Positions 40,656-51,510 of a stretch of 64,000 nucleotides of DNA are shown here, piece after piece. Position numbers and translations under genes: made by a program. The DNA is from Serratia proteamaculans (lineage in GTDB: Bacteria; Pseudomonadota; Gammaproteobacteria; Enterobacterales; Enterobacteriaceae): NCBI RefSeq assembly GCF_008830365.1, contig NZ_WBKI01000011.1, forward strand, positions 1-64,000. The letters run 5' to 3'. Under the pieces are notes generated by a model, which made no database searches, was not told the origin of the DNA, and worked only from the letters and a program-made list of their open reading frames with translations. The first letter of the stretch is position 1, and every line of letters starts with the position of its first letter.

Positions 40656-41850
40656 AACGGCTGACTATCTCGTCTATTAAACGTTGGCCAAGGAGTGCCT
40701 TGTCGCTCAGCGCCAGGCGCTTTTCTCCATCCTGCCAAAAAAGGTGCAAGGCATTGGTGTCACTGTTAAACCCATGCTCTGCAAGCGATACATCATTAGC
40801 GCAAATTAAATCCAGTTTCTTACGCGCCAGTTTTTGTCGCGCGTATTCTTCCACATTCTGGGTTTCGGCGGCAAACCCCACGACAAAGGGGCGATTTTTG
40901 GTCATTGCGGCAACGCCGGCAACGATATCGGGGTTTTTTACCATTTTGAGGATGATTTCATCACCCTGTTTTTTAATTTTTTCATCGGAAATCTGCTCGG
41001 CACGGTAGTCGGCCACGGCAGCACAGGAAATAAAAATATTCTGCGCAGCAGCGCGTTGCTGCACCGCTTGCTCCATTTCCAACGCGCTGACGACGTCAAC
41101 CCGGGTGACCCAGGGTGGCGTTGGCTGGTTGACTGGCCCCGCGATCAACGTGACCTGTGCACCCCGTGCTGCGGCGGCACGGGCGATGGCAAAGCCCATT
41201 TTACCTGAGCTGTGGTTGCTAATGAACCGCACCGGATCCAAGGCTTCGCGCGTCGGGCCGGCGGTGAGCATAATCTTTAAATGTTGCAGATCTTGTGGCG
41301 TAGAGAAATGGCTGTTCGCCAGTTCGACAATTTCCAGCGGATCGAGCATGCGCCCCGGGCCGATGTCACCACAGGCCTGGCTGCCGCTGTCTGGTCCCCA
41401 CAGCAGCATACCGCGTGCCTGCAGAGTGCGCAGGTTGGCCTGAGTCGCGACGGCGCGGTACATCTGTTGGTTCATGGCGGGCGCGGCGGCGATCGGTGCC
41501 GCCGTGGCCAGGCAAAGGGTAGTCAGCAGATCGTTGGCCATGCCGGCTGCGACGCGTGCCAGCAGATCGGCGGTAGCCGGAGCCAGGATCACCAGGTCTG
41601 CCCATTTACCGAGTTCGATATGGCCCATCGCCGCTTCGGCGGCGGGATCCAGCAGATCGTCTGAGACCGGATAACCGGAAACGGCCTGCAGAGTCAGCGG
41701 CGTAATAAAGGCTTTCGCCGCGTTGGTCATTACCACACGCACTTCCGCGCCTCTGTCACGCAGGCGGCGTACCAGTTCCGGGCATTTGTAGGCGGCGATG
41801 CCGCCACTGATGCCAAGCACAATATGTTTGCCGGAAAGTCCCGTCATCAT
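40633..41850 (-). CDS. coaBC: Bifunctional phosphopantothenoylcysteine decarboxylase / phosphopantothenate-cysteine ligase
   Basis: Catalyses two consecutive steps of coenzyme A synthesis: CTP-dependent joining of 4'-phosphopantothenate with cysteine, then FMN-dependent decarboxylation. 405 residues. The N-terminal flavoprotein domain has [11 protein letters not shown] (active-site His77), PAMNQQMY and the Cys in [11 protein letters not shown]; the C-terminal ligase domain has [12 protein letters not shown] and AAVADYR. Either of two adjacent ATGs (41850 or 41847) may be the start. Confidence 0.96.
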   Translation of the reverse strand: MMTGLSGKHIVLGISGGIAAYKCPELVRRLRDRGAEVRVVMTNAAKAFITPLTLQAVSGYPVSDDLLDPAAEAAMGHIELGKWADLVILAPATADLLARVAAGMANDLLTTLCLATAAPIAAAPAMNQQMYRAVATQANLRTLQARGMLLWGPDSGSQACGDIGPGRMLDPLEIVELANSHFSTPQDLQHLKIMLTAGPTREALDPVRFISNHSSGKMGFAIARAAAARGAQVTLIAGPVNQPTPPWVTRVDVVSALEMEQAVQQRAAAQNIFISCAAVADYRAEQISDEKIKKQGDEIILKMVKNPDIVAGVAAMTKNRPFVVGFAAETQNVEEYARQKLARKKLDLICANDVSLAEHGFNSDTNALHLFWQDGEKRLALSDKALLGQRLIDEIVSRYEEKNRR

Positions 41851-42030
41851 GATTGTCCGATTGAATCCGAAAGATGTGCCATTTTAGCATAACCGCCAGA
41901 CAGGTGAGCGATTCTGCTGAGTCTGCAGTGCGTTACATTGTGCTTTGCGCAGTACTTCGCAATGTTATCAAACACCTGTCGTTGACCTCTCCGCTGCGTG
42001 GCATGCTGTGGCGTTTTCAGGGGGGCGATG

Positions 42031-42714
42031 ATGAGCAGTCAGGTAATCACCTTGTGGCCGGATATGCTGGCACCACGGGAAAAATTATTACGTTACGGTG
42101 CGCCGGCGTTGTCTGATGCGGAGCTGCTGGCCATTTTTCTGCGCACCGGTTTTCCCGGTGTACATGTCATGCAACTGGCTGAGCAACTGTTGGAGCAGTT
42201 TGGCTCGCTGTCTCACCTGATGTCGGCGGAGCATTCAGTTTTTTGCAGCCATAAAGGGCTGGGTACTGCCAGCTACGCTCAATTGCAGGCAATTTCCGAG
42301 TTGGCGTTCCGCTTCTTTTCCAGCCATCTGGCGCAGGAAAATGCCATGCTTAACCCCAGGATGACCCAGCATTATTTGCAAAGTTTGCTGGCACATCATG
42401 AACGGGAAGTGTTTTTGGTATTGTTTTTAGACAATCAGCACCGTGTTATTCGCCATCAGGAGATGTTTGCTGGTACCATCAGCAGCGTTGTCGTATACCC
42501 GAGAGAAATTGTGCGCGAAGCGTTGAAGGCTAATGCGGCCGCCATTATTCTGGCGCATAATCACCCCTCGGGTATGGCTGAACCCAGTCATGCCGATCGT
42601 TTGATAACCGAGCAAGTGGTTAATGCCTGCCTGTTATTGGAAATCCGAGTGCTCGATCATTTGGTGATAGGTCGGGGTGAATGTGTCTCTTTTGCCGAGC
42701 GCGGATGGCTTTAA
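42031..42714 (+). CDS. radC: RadC family JAB1/MPN metalloprotein (YicR)
   Basis: A 227-residue member of the RadC family, despite its name not shown to be a repair protein. An N-terminal helix-hairpin-helix-like region (about 20-100) is followed by a JAMM domain with the metal-binding motif [14 protein letters not shown] (HxHx7Sx2D) near residue 175 and ends [13 protein letters not shown]. Two adjacent ATGs exist; 42031 has the better distance to GGGGG. Next to coaBC (divergent) and rpmBG, as in E. coli. Confidence 0.93.
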   Translation: MSSQVITLWPDMLAPREKLLRYGAPALSDAELLAIFLRTGFPGVHVMQLAEQLLEQFGSLSHLMSAEHSVFCSHKGLGTASYAQLQAISELAFRFFSSHLAQENAMLNPRMTQHYLQSLLAHHEREVFLVLFLDNQHRVIRHQEMFAGTISSVVVYPREIVREALKANAAAIILAHNHPSGMAEPSHADRLITEQVVNACLLLEIRVLDHLVIGRGECVSFAERGWL

Positions 42715-42758
42715 GCGATTTTTTCGCGATCCTTATGGGATCTTTAGCTGTTCGGGAC

Positions 42759-42787
42759 TTGAGCACTTACGCTTCAGAGCGTATACT
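42759..42787 (+). promoter_or_regulatory. Sigma-70 promoter of the rpmB operon
   Basis: TTGAGC (42759-42764) and TATACT (42782-42787) are separated by exactly 17 bases, giving a strong sigma-70 promoter. Transcription should start near 42794, leaving a leader of about 180 bases before rpmB. Confidence 0.82.
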
Positions 42788-42819
42788 ACGCCACCTTTGA
42801 GAATCTTGGGTTTGGCGTA

Positions 42820-42911
42820 AGAGCCTATCTCAGCAGGTTTCTAACCTGATGTGTGGTTTCTAACCTGATGACGAGAGTCTCCTCAGTATGAAGTTTGCTG
42901 AGATGGGCTCT
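42820..42911 (+). promoter_or_regulatory. Structured leader of rpmB-rpmG mRNA
   Basis: The arms 42820-42835 and 42896-42911 pair over 16 bases with a single G-U pair, closing a 60-base apical region. That region contains an exact 16-base direct repeat (42836-42851 and 42855-42870; GGTTTCTAACCTGATG), each copy having a self-complementary GGTT-TCT-AACC core. The whole lies in the predicted 5' leader, ending 66 bases before the rpmB ATG, with no T run, so it is not an intrinsic terminator. It may be a binding site for a ribosomal protein or a stability element. Confidence 0.65.
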
Positions 42912-42956
42912 AAAAGCCTGACGAGGCGGCCATACTCTATACGAAGCTCGAGCTGA

Positions 42957-43393
<437 letters not shown>

Positions 43394-43407
43394 TTTTAGT
43401 GGATTAA

Positions 43408-43435
43408 TAAAAACCCGGCCTCGGCCGGGTTTTTT
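43408..43435 (+). terminator. rpmBG terminator
   Basis: ACCCGGCC-TC-GGCCGGGT with upstream As and six downstream Ts, 15 bases after the rpmG stop; mutM begins 38 bases later and may get partial read-through. Confidence 0.92.
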
Positions 43436-43472
43436 GCGTTATAAGAGTAGAAAACCGACAGGAGAGCGCCAG

Positions 43473-44282
43473 ATGCCTGAATTACCAGAAGTTGAGACCA
43501 GCCGCCGCGGTATTGAACCTTACCTTGTTGGCCATAGCATTCAGTATGCCGTGGTACGCAATGCGCGTCTGCGTTGGCCGGTTTCCGAGCAAATTCTGGC
43601 GTTGAGCGACCAGCCGGTACTCAGTGTGCAACGCCGCGCCAAGTATTTGCTGATTGAACTGGCGAGCGGCTGGATTATCGTTCACCTGGGGATGTCAGGC
43701 AGCCTGCGGATGTTGGCCGAAGAGGCCGAGGCCGGTAAACACGACCACGTCGATCTGGTGATCAGCAACGGTATGACGCTGCGTTACACCGATCCGCGCC
43801 GCTTTGGCGCCTGGTTATGGTGTGACGATCTGGCGAGCAGTAACGTGCTGGCCCACCTGGGGCCGGAACCACTGAGTGACGCTTTTACCGGTGCCTACCT
43901 ATACGAAAAATCGCGTAACAAGCGCACGCTGATCAAACCCTGGTTGATGGATAACAAGCTGGTGGTGGGGGTGGGCAATATCTACGCCAGTGAATCGCTG
44001 TTTACCGCCAGGATCCTGCCTGACCGTCCTGCGGGGTCGCTGAGTAAAGTGGAAGCTGAAGTGTTGGTGGAAACCATTAAGGCGGTATTGCTGCGCTCTA
44101 TTGAGCAAGGCGGCACCACGCTGCGTGATTTCCTGCAATCGGACGGCAAGCCGGGGTATTTCGCGCAGGAACTGCAGGTGTATGGTCGGGCGGGCGAGCC
44201 TTGCCGCGCATGTGGCACGCCGATTGAATCCGCCAAGCACGGGCAGCGCAGCACTTTCTTCTGCCGACGCTGCCAGCGCTGA
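43473..44282 (+). CDS. mutM: Formamidopyrimidine-DNA glycosylase
   Basis: Base-excision repair enzyme that removes 8-oxoguanine and formamidopyrimidines. 269 residues as in E. coli: catalytic Pro2 and Glu3 in MPELPEVET, the H2TH region, and a C-terminal zinc finger with four cysteines (CRACG ... CRRCQR). The ATG at 43473 is required for the N-terminal proline nucleophile; the frame is open 13 codons upstream. It abuts the convergent coaD with no gap. Confidence 0.97.
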   Translation: MPELPEVETSRRGIEPYLVGHSIQYAVVRNARLRWPVSEQILALSDQPVLSVQRRAKYLLIELASGWIIVHLGMSGSLRMLAEEAEAGKHDHVDLVISNGMTLRYTDPRRFGAWLWCDDLASSNVLAHLGPEPLSDAFTGAYLYEKSRNKRTLIKPWLMDNKLVVGVGNIYASESLFTARILPDRPAGSLSKVEAEVLVETIKAVLLRSIEQGGTTLRDFLQSDGKPGYFAQELQVYGRAGEPCRACGTPIESAKHGQRSTFFCRRCQR

Positions 44283-44771
<489 letters not shown>

Positions 44772-45545
44772 TCACTTCTCTGAATAGTTGCGGCCCAATG
44801 CCCAGAGTGCGGCATATTTATTGAAGGTATATTGCGCGTTGACCACCGCTAACAGCAACCCCTGTTTGCCGTCCAGGAAGCCGGCACGCAGCAACCAGGT
44901 TTTGCAGAAGGCACCGAGGGTATGGGTCAGAATCGAGAGATAGCCGCAGCGCTTACCGGCCTGATGGCGTTGATTGGCCCATTCTTCGGCATAACGCAGC
45001 TGTTTACGCTGGAAGGCAAAAAAGTCGCGGCAGGTCAGGTGCAGCAGATCGCCGCTAAGAGGCACCACTTTCACCCCGTTGATCGTGAGCGACTCGTGCA
45101 CCAGATTGTCGTTATAGCGATAGCGCTGGTTGGCGTACAGCCGATTGACTCGGTCAGGATACCAGCCGCTGTGACGCATAAAACGCCCGAGGAACAGATT
45201 GCGGCGCGCGCAGCTGTAGACTTGATTATCGTCCGGAGCGGTCAGCGTTTGTTCAATTGATTGGCGCAGTTCTGGTGTAACGCGTTCGTCGGCGTCGATC
45301 ATCAGAATATAGTCGTGGCTGGCGTAACTTTGCGCCAGTTGGCGTTGTTTGCCAAATCCCTGCCAGTCGACATGGGTGAATACTTTGGCGCCCAGACTTT
45401 CGGCTACGGCGACGCTGTCATCCTGGCTGCCTGAATCCAGTATGACGATTTCGTCTGCCCAGGCTACGGAGCGCAGGCAGTCCGGCAGCAGCCCGGCTTC
45501 GTTCTTGGCGATAATCACTACCGACAGGCTTTTGCGGGCGCTCAT
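44772..45545 (-). CDS. waaE: LPS core beta-1,4-glucosyltransferase WaaE
   Basis: Family 2 glycosyltransferase of 257 residues with [11 protein letters not shown] at the N terminus and the metal-binding MIDADERV. In Klebsiella and Serratia WaaE adds a beta-glucose to position 4 of heptose I of the inner core. It starts immediately after the waaA stop and lies three bases before coaD, the order known from Klebsiella, Serratia and Proteus. Its presence, instead of E. coli waaP/waaY, helps identify the core type. Confidence 0.9.
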   Translation of the reverse strand: MSARKSLSVVIIAKNEAGLLPDCLRSVAWADEIVILDSGSQDDSVAVAESLGAKVFTHVDWQGFGKQRQLAQSYASHDYILMIDADERVTPELRQSIEQTLTAPDDNQVYSCARRNLFLGRFMRHSGWYPDRVNRLYANQRYRYNDNLVHESLTINGVKVVPLSGDLLHLTCRDFFAFQRKQLRYAEEWANQRHQAGKRCGYLSILTHTLGAFCKTWLLRAGFLDGKQGLLLAVVNAQYTFNKYAALWALGRNYSEK

Positions 45546-46823
45546 TTAATGGCTCCGAGGTGGCAGGTGCGGTTCTAACAGTTGCAGCAGGCGCTGCAGC
45601 GCTCCCTGATTTTGATACAGCACTTCTACCGCGTGGCGGCCGTAATAGCGGCGATAGTCTTCGTCGGTGAGCAACGTAGCCACTTCCTTGACCAACGACT
45701 CCTCGTCGGTCACGGTGATCAACCCTTCGGCCTGCGACAGCTTGGCGCAGATATCCTTGAAGTTGAAGGTATGCGGTCCCATTAGTACCGGAATGGCGTG
45801 TGCAGCGGCTTCCAGCGGGTTATGTCCACCGCGCTCCACCAGACTGCCACCAACAAAGGCCAGATCGGCAATGCCATACAGCAGCATCAGTTCGCCCATG
45901 GTATCGCCGATCACCACCTGGGTGCTGCCGGAAGGGATTTCACCGTTGCTGCGCAGGGTGTAGCTGAAGCCGGCTTTTTGCACCAACTCTTTAGCGGTAG
46001 GGAAGCGTTCAGGGTGACGTGGCACCAGGATCAGCAGCAGGTCAGGGTGTTTTTCCAGCAGTTTGCGATGCGCGGCCAGTAGAATGCTTTCTTCACCTTC
46101 GTGGGTGCTGGTGGCGATCCACACTGGCCGACGCGGCGCCCATTGGCGGCGTAACGTGATGGCGCGTGCAGCCAGCTCTGGCGTAACGGAAATATCGAAT
46201 TTCAGGCTGCCGGTCACCGTCAACTGTGAGCGTTTTAGGCCAAGTTCGACAAAACGTTCGCCGTCTTCCTGGTTTTGCGCGGCGATCAGGGTAATGCGGC
46301 GCAGCATATCGCGGACAAAACCGCCGATTTTTTTGTAGCCGGCGGCAGAACGGGCGGAAAGCCGGGCGTTGGCAATCACCAGAGGGATCTGACGCTGGTG
46401 CAGGGCGTTAATCAGATTGGGCCACAGCTCGGTTTCCATGATGATGACCAGCTTGGGATTCACCTGATCCAGGAAGCGGCGCATGGAGCCAGGCAGATCA
46501 TAAGGCAGATAAACATGATGAACGTCTTTACCGAAGGCGGACTGCACGCGTTCTGAACCAGTCGGCGTCATGGTGGTCACAGTAATCGGTAAATAGGGGT
46601 AACGGTGGCGCAGTGCGCGGACCAACGGGATGGCGGCCAGCGTTTCACCCACGGAGACGGAATGCAGCATGATGCCGCCCGGTACGACTTTTCCGGCGCA
46701 GAAGCCATAGCGTTCTGCCCAGCGTTTACGGTAGGCTGGAGCTTTGCGGCTGCGCAACAGTAAGCGGAGCCAGATCAGGGGTTGGATGAGGTAGAGTAGT
46801 ACCTGATATAAACGCAGCAACAT
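45546..46823 (-). CDS. waaA: Kdo transferase WaaA (KdtA)
   Basis: Inner-membrane-associated GT30 enzyme that adds two Kdo residues to lipid IVA. 425 residues, as in E. coli, with an N-terminal membrane anchor (residues 4-22), the catalytic Glu60 in HSVSVGET, and the C-terminal nucleotide-binding block with GGSLVERGGHNPLEAA. First gene of waaA-waaE-coaD; divergent from the GT9 gene upstream (125 bases between). Confidence 0.96.
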   Translation of the reverse strand: MLLRLYQVLLYLIQPLIWLRLLLRSRKAPAYRKRWAERYGFCAGKVVPGGIMLHSVSVGETLAAIPLVRALRHRYPYLPITVTTMTPTGSERVQSAFGKDVHHVYLPYDLPGSMRRFLDQVNPKLVIIMETELWPNLINALHQRQIPLVIANARLSARSAAGYKKIGGFVRDMLRRITLIAAQNQEDGERFVELGLKRSQLTVTGSLKFDISVTPELAARAITLRRQWAPRRPVWIATSTHEGEESILLAAHRKLLEKHPDLLLILVPRHPERFPTAKELVQKAGFSYTLRSNGEIPSGSTQVVIGDTMGELMLLYGIADLAFVGGSLVERGGHNPLEAAAHAIPVLMGPHTFNFKDICAKLSQAEGLITVTDEESLVKEVATLLTDEDYRRYYGRHAVEVLYQNQGALQRLLQLLEPHLPPRSH

Positions 46824-46948
46824 TCTATCAATTTCATTTATATGGGTTATTCAGAATAGTACCATAACTGGAAGGGAAAGGCGCTAATTTGGTAACCTTG
46901 GGTGTCAGTTTCAGACAACAGGCGAGAGATTTCGCTGATAGGCTTGGA

Positions 46949-47962
46949 ATGAAGAATATTTTAATTATTCGCCGTGACAATATTGGCGATCTTGTTTGTA
47001 CCACTCCGCTGATCGAAGGGGTGAAAATTGCCTATCCGGATGCCAAACTTTATCTGTTAATCAATAAAGTCAGTCAGGATGTTGTTAAAAATAACCCGCA
47101 CCTCGAAAAGGTCTTCGTCTATAAAAAGGCAAAGCACAAGGCGAAAAATGAAACCACGCTGGGGGTTTATTTCGAGCGTTTGATGATTTTCCTTAAGCTG
47201 CGTAAAATAAAGTTTGATGCGGCGATCCTGGCCAACCCGGTTCCCTGCAAGTACAGCCTGCGCTTGGCAAAAATGGCGGGGATCGACAATATTATTGGCG
47301 CAGACTTGGGCACGCCTGATATTCATCATCCTTTTCGTAAGGAGAATTTCAGCGGCAAGCATCAGGTAGAGCATACCTACAGCTACCTTTCGGCCATCAC
47401 CGACCAGCGTATTCCCATCCCCCCGGTGCGGGTGTACCTGACGGCTGAAGAGCGCCAGCAGGCGGCGCAGCGTCTGCAACAATGCCTGCCGCAGGTCGAG
47501 CGAGTTTTTGCGGTTCATATCAGCAGTCGCAGTCCTAAGCGGCGTTGGCCGATCGAGCGCTATGCCGAAATTATCAATCGTTTACTCGCCGATAAGAACA
47601 CGGCGGTGCTGATTTTCTGGTCGCCGCAGGGTACGCTAACGCCGGATGATATTGGCGATCAGAAACGCGCAGAGCAGTTATTGGCGCTTTGTCAGAACGA
47701 GCGTGTGGCGTTGTACCCAACGGCGTCGGTGCGTGAATTACTTGCCGGTTTTGATTTATGCGACAGAGTGTTGTGCAGCGACGGCGGGCAGATGCATCTG
47801 GCCGCGGCGCTGAATAAAGACATGGTGGTATTCTTTGGCGATACTGATAAAGAATCCTGGCATCCATGGTCTGGACGTTATCACATTCTGCAAACCGAAT
47901 CGGGTGACTGTATTGATGTGCCCGTCGACGATGTCTGGCAGAAAATTCAGGCATTCAATTAA
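46949..47962 (+). CDS. Family 9 glycosyltransferase (heptosyltransferase-like), specificity unknown
   Basis: A 337-residue GT9 protein: MKNILIIRRDNIGDLVCTTP at the N terminus, HISSRSPKRRWP in the middle and SDGGQMHLAAAL near the C terminus, where heptosyltransferases have a D-x-G-x-x-H block. It is on the opposite strand from its neighbours waaA and wabH and looks A/T-richer in its first third. I chose the ATG at 46949 because it begins the conserved domain; the open frame back to 46889 has only a TTG start. Klebsiella core loci have an unassigned gene at this place; a role in adding an outer-core heptose is possible. Confidence 0.75.
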   Translation: MKNILIIRRDNIGDLVCTTPLIEGVKIAYPDAKLYLLINKVSQDVVKNNPHLEKVFVYKKAKHKAKNETTLGVYFERLMIFLKLRKIKFDAAILANPVPCKYSLRLAKMAGIDNIIGADLGTPDIHHPFRKENFSGKHQVEHTYSYLSAITDQRIPIPPVRVYLTAEERQQAAQRLQQCLPQVERVFAVHISSRSPKRRWPIERYAEIINRLLADKNTAVLIFWSPQGTLTPDDIGDQKRAEQLLALCQNERVALYPTASVRELLAGFDLCDRVLCSDGGQMHLAAALNKDMVVFFGDTDKESWHPWSGRYHILQTESGDCIDVPVDDVWQKIQAFN

Positions 47963-47965
47963 TTA

Positions 47966-47998
47966 AATATAAGGCAGGGTTCCCTGCCTTATTTATTT
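47966..47998. terminator. Bidirectional terminator between GT9 gene and wabH
   Basis: AAGGCAGGG-TT-CCCTGCCTT is a nearly perfect palindrome in an A/T-rich gap between the convergent genes, with TATTTATTT following. Confidence 0.82.
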
Positions 47999-49090
47999 CT
48001 TGAGCGCCAAATACTGCTGACAAATAGGATTTAGCCCATAGCCCAACAGTTGCTGATGATTAATCTCTGGTGGATTGGCATAAATTTCCGCCATTTTTTC
48101 CGCCAGTGACTTTTCATTAAGTTCCGCCAGCGCGTTATCCATTCCCGCTTTTTCCAGAATTTCTGCAGGCCCGCCGGGGCAACGGGTGCTGACCACCGGA
48201 GTACCACAGAGCAGCGCTTCCACCAGCACGTTACCAAAGCCTTCGCTGTCGGAGCTAAGTACCAGCAGTGATGCGTGCCGAATAAACGGATAAGGATTGG
48301 CCTGAAAGCCGAGGAACAGTACTCGGTCTGCGATACCCAACTGGTTTGCCAGCTGTTTCACTTCTCCCACGTTGGCTTCGCTGCCGGTGCCGATCAGCGC
48401 CAGCGGTGCTTGTATGCCCGATTGGGCATAGGCCTTCAACAGCCGATCGTGCCGTTTGTGCGGATGAAAGCGCCCGACGTGCACCAGATAATCTTTACCT
48501 GCCAGTTCACAGGGTTCCGCCGCCTGCTGCTCGATGGCAGCAATATCAAACGGATTGTTGATCACCGCCAATCGGTTTGGGCGGATCGGCAAGTTCTGCT
48601 GCAAGTCGTTGCCCACGGCTTGTGAGACGGCAACGATATTCCTGCCTTGGTAAACCTGGGCGATTTTCCGTTGTTTCAACCAACGATCCAGCCCCTTGCG
48701 ATGGCCCAGATAGGAGGTCGACAGGATACCGTGAATGCAGAACCACAGTCGGTCTGACGTGAGCAACTTGCTGCGGCTGACGATGCGATCGGTTTTATGC
48801 AGGTTGGAGAACACCAAATCATAGGCACCCTGTTGGCGCTCATTGTCGGCGATCGCCCGATCCAGTGCGGCGGCGCGGCGTGACAGTTCGGTCAGTTTGC
48901 GCCATGGTGAGCGACTATGGTCCGCGACCACCTGATAGTGAATGCCTGTGGGGATCGGATAGTTACAGACATCGCGCAATGAAATCAGGCCGACGTCATG
49001 ACCCATTTGCTGCATTCCCTGGCACAGGGTCAGCACCACTTTTTCAGCGCCTCCGCCAGGCAGGCCGTCGATAATCATCAGAATACGCAT
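47993..49090 (-). CDS. wabH: Family 4 glycosyltransferase, probable WabH (GlcNAc transferase of LPS core)
   Basis: A 365-residue GT4 enzyme with GLPGGGAEKVVLTLCQGM near the N terminus and the EX7E donor-binding motif in SDSEGFGNVLVEALLCGTP. It is the third gene of a waaQ-wabG-wabH unit, two bases after wabG. In Klebsiella and Serratia WabH transfers GlcNAc to the core galacturonic acid, after which WabN deacetylates it. The assignment rests on position and the presence of a wabN-like gene; the acceptor cannot be read from the sequence. Confidence 0.7.
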   Translation of the reverse strand: MRILMIIDGLPGGGAEKVVLTLCQGMQQMGHDVGLISLRDVCNYPIPTGIHYQVVADHSRSPWRKLTELSRRAAALDRAIADNERQQGAYDLVFSNLHKTDRIVSRSKLLTSDRLWFCIHGILSTSYLGHRKGLDRWLKQRKIAQVYQGRNIVAVSQAVGNDLQQNLPIRPNRLAVINNPFDIAAIEQQAAEPCELAGKDYLVHVGRFHPHKRHDRLLKAYAQSGIQAPLALIGTGSEANVGEVKQLANQLGIADRVLFLGFQANPYPFIRHASLLVLSSDSEGFGNVLVEALLCGTPVVSTRCPGGPAEILEKAGMDNALAELNEKSLAEKMAEIYANPPEINHQQLLGYGLNPICQQYLALKK

Positions 49091-49092
49091 AG

Positions 49093-50220
49093 TTAATCCA
49101 GCAGCCGGTTATAAAGGGAGATCAGCTGTTCCGACAGGTGTGCCGGGGTAGCCGACATAATACGCAATCTTGCTGCCTCGCCCATGGCGGAGCCCAAAGC
49201 CTGGCGCGGTAGCGCGGTGATCGCTGCGATCAGCGCGGGGACATCAAGGGCATCGGTCACGAAGCCATTTTCCCCCTGGGTGATAAATTCCGAGCCGCCG
49301 CAGGTGGTGCTGGTAATGACCGGCAGTCCGCAGGACATCGCTTCCAGGATGACGTTGGGAAACGGATCGTACAGTGTAGGCAGCAACAGTGCGTCGGCAG
49401 CCTGATAGAACGGCAGCGTTTGTTTTTGCACGCCCATAAACCGTAGCCGGTCGCTGCAATCCAGCGACTGGGCCAGCGCCTGATAACGTTTTTCAGCCTT
49501 ATCCTTACCCACCACCAACAGATAGCTATCGGTCGCTGCAACGGCACGGATGGCGGCGGCCAGCCCTTTACGTTCAAAACCTGAACCGACAAAAATCAGG
49601 CAGTGCGCCTGCTGCGGGATCTGGTATTGCTGACGTAGTTGCTGGCGCAGTTCGGCATTGGCGGGCAGGAACTTTTGATTATCAATGGCGTTGTAGATCA
49701 CCGTGATTTTATCGGCCGGTACTCCGAAGTCATCGATGATTTCCTGTTTGATCATTTCTGCATTGCAGATGACGGCTTTCAGCTCTGGTGCGGCGTACAT
49801 CGCCCGTTCCGCACACATCACGTAACGGTGATAACGATTGGAGAACAGCCACTTGCGACGCCATTCCGGTAGCAGGCGCGCCCGCTGCAGTAACCAGCGG
49901 CGATGGACGCCATCACCGGCACGGTAAATATCACAGCCGGGAATGCGCTCATGGCTCTGCACCAGATCGAAGTTTTCTTTCTGCCATAACGCTCTGGCTG
50001 CCTCGGCAAAGCCGCGTTCACGGCTGATGCGACCGAATTTTAGCGGATTACACAGGTGGATATGCCAGTTTGGATTGGCGTCACCCTGCCATTCGCGGGT
50101 GATAACGTTCAGATCGAGGTCCTGCTGTTCCAGCGCCTCAAGGGCGCGTGAGACGAAACGCTCAGCTCCACCGTCCGGGCGGTACTTTTGGCGAACGATC
50201 GCCAAACGAAATGCTTTCAT
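49093..50220 (-). CDS. wabG: Family 4 glycosyltransferase, probable WabG (galacturonosyltransferase of LPS core)
   Basis: A 375-residue WaaG-like GT4 protein beginning MKAFRLAIVRQKYRPDGGAE, with SHERIPGCDIYRAGDGVH, GSGFERKGL and the donor motif DPFPNVILEAMSCGLP. In Klebsiella and Serratia WabG adds alpha-galacturonic acid to heptose II, the first outer-core residue. It overlaps waaQ by four bases and is followed by wabH after two. Distinguishing WabG from WaaG needs a tree, but the waaQ-wabG-wabH order supports WabG. Confidence 0.8.
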   Translation of the reverse strand: MKAFRLAIVRQKYRPDGGAERFVSRALEALEQQDLDLNVITREWQGDANPNWHIHLCNPLKFGRISRERGFAEAARALWQKENFDLVQSHERIPGCDIYRAGDGVHRRWLLQRARLLPEWRRKWLFSNRYHRYVMCAERAMYAAPELKAVICNAEMIKQEIIDDFGVPADKITVIYNAIDNQKFLPANAELRQQLRQQYQIPQQAHCLIFVGSGFERKGLAAAIRAVAATDSYLLVVGKDKAEKRYQALAQSLDCSDRLRFMGVQKQTLPFYQAADALLLPTLYDPFPNVILEAMSCGLPVITSTTCGGSEFITQGENGFVTDALDVPALIAAITALPRQALGSAMGEAARLRIMSATPAHLSEQLISLYNRLLD

Positions 50221-51299
50221 GCCAGCGTGCTCCGCGCGGCTGCAATCACCGCGTCTGTAGGAATAAGGTCCAGATAACGTTCATCGGTGCCGGTATTGAT
50301 GGCGTCCGGATCGGGTAAGTCGCCGTAGTCTCCGGCCCATATCACCTTGCCAATGACCTGCCAGGGGCGCCAGAACACCAGCTTGGAAGGGCCAAACAGA
50401 GCGATGCAGGGGGTCTGCAGCGCAGCGGCCATGTGCATAGGCACCGAATCTACACCGATAAACAGTTTAGCGTGGTCGATCAGGGCGGCCAGTTGTCGTA
50501 GTGTCAGTTGGCCGGCCAATGAAACTACGTCCTGCGGCGGACAGAGCGCCAGAATGCGCTCCACCATTTCACGTTCTTTTGCGTCCGGCCCGGAAGTGAT
50601 CACCAACTGGTGGCCATCGGCCTGCAGTGCGCTGATGGTGGCCGCCATTTTTTCTTCGCTCCAGCATTTGAAGAACCAGCGGGAGGTGGGTTGTACCACA
50701 ATAAAATCGCCGGTAATGCTTTGCTGCTGTAACAATTGTTCGCAGGCCTGCCAGTCCTGCTGCGAGTAGCTCATGGTCACCTGCTGGCTGAGGGCTGACA
50801 GGCCGAGCGGTTGCAACAGCGACAGATTCTGTTCAACCGTATGCAACCGGCCGTGATCGCTCACCGGCACCAACTGCGTATGACAATAGCGCCATAAGAA
50901 ACCCTGCCGTTTGGGAAAATCGAAACCCAGACGAATACGCGCGCCGGTTAGCTTGGCGAGGAGGGCGCTGCGCCACTGATCGGCAAGATTGACCACCAGA
51001 TCGTAACTTTGTGCTTTGAGCTGGCGGATCAGGTTAAGCTCATGGTGCAGGTGCGCTTTCGTCCCCTGCTTTTTCCACTGACGATCGATAACAAAGATAT
51101 TCGACAGCGCCGGGTGGCTGGCCAGCATCTCCTGAGTTTCTTTATACAACAGTACGTCGATCTGCGCCTGCGGGTAGTTTTGTTGCAGGGTATTGATGAC
51201 CGGTGTGATCAGCAACATATCGCCATGATGGCGAAGTTTAACGATCAAAATACGCTGTATCGAGGGATCAGGAGCTAGGGCTGGCGCGTCGTTCATCAT
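50217..51299 (-). CDS. waaQ: LPS heptosyltransferase III WaaQ
   Basis: GT9 enzyme that adds the branching heptose III to heptose II. 360 residues with ILIVKLRHHGDMLLITPVI at the N terminus, the segment NLADQWRSALLAKLTGARIR typical of WaaQ, and GVDSVPMHMAAALQTPCIAL in the C-terminal domain. First gene of waaQ-wabG-wabH. Two adjacent ATGs at 51299 and 51296. About 210 bases separate it from the divergent wabN; no ops/JUMPstart element was found there. Confidence 0.87.
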   Translation of the reverse strand: MMNDAPALAPDPSIQRILIVKLRHHGDMLLITPVINTLQQNYPQAQIDVLLYKETQEMLASHPALSNIFVIDRQWKKQGTKAHLHHELNLIRQLKAQSYDLVVNLADQWRSALLAKLTGARIRLGFDFPKRQGFLWRYCHTQLVPVSDHGRLHTVEQNLSLLQPLGLSALSQQVTMSYSQQDWQACEQLLQQQSITGDFIVVQPTSRWFFKCWSEEKMAATISALQADGHQLVITSGPDAKEREMVERILALCPPQDVVSLAGQLTLRQLAALIDHAKLFIGVDSVPMHMAAALQTPCIALFGPSKLVFWRPWQVIGKVIWAGDYGDLPDPDAINTGTDERYLDLIPTDAVIAAARSTLA

Positions 51300-51510
51300 G
51301 AGTCGCTTTCTGGGAAACCAATCTTTGATTCTAAATGACCCGATCGCATGTGGCTACTGTTGCTCGGTTTTCTTGCGGTGAAGTGAAAAAATAGTCTGGG
51401 GGAGTGACAAAAGGCCTTCAACGTTGTCCAAACCAGGCAACAAAGTCGTTTGCCCTGGCGAAACGCCCTGCGTAACATAATGCATTCTATTGATATCAGG
51501 CTCGATATTT

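Noticed and set aside
51300-51510. ops/JUMPstart (GGCGGTAG) element for RfaH control of the waaQ operon
   Set aside because: I looked on both strands of this gap and before hldD and waaA and found no convincing match.
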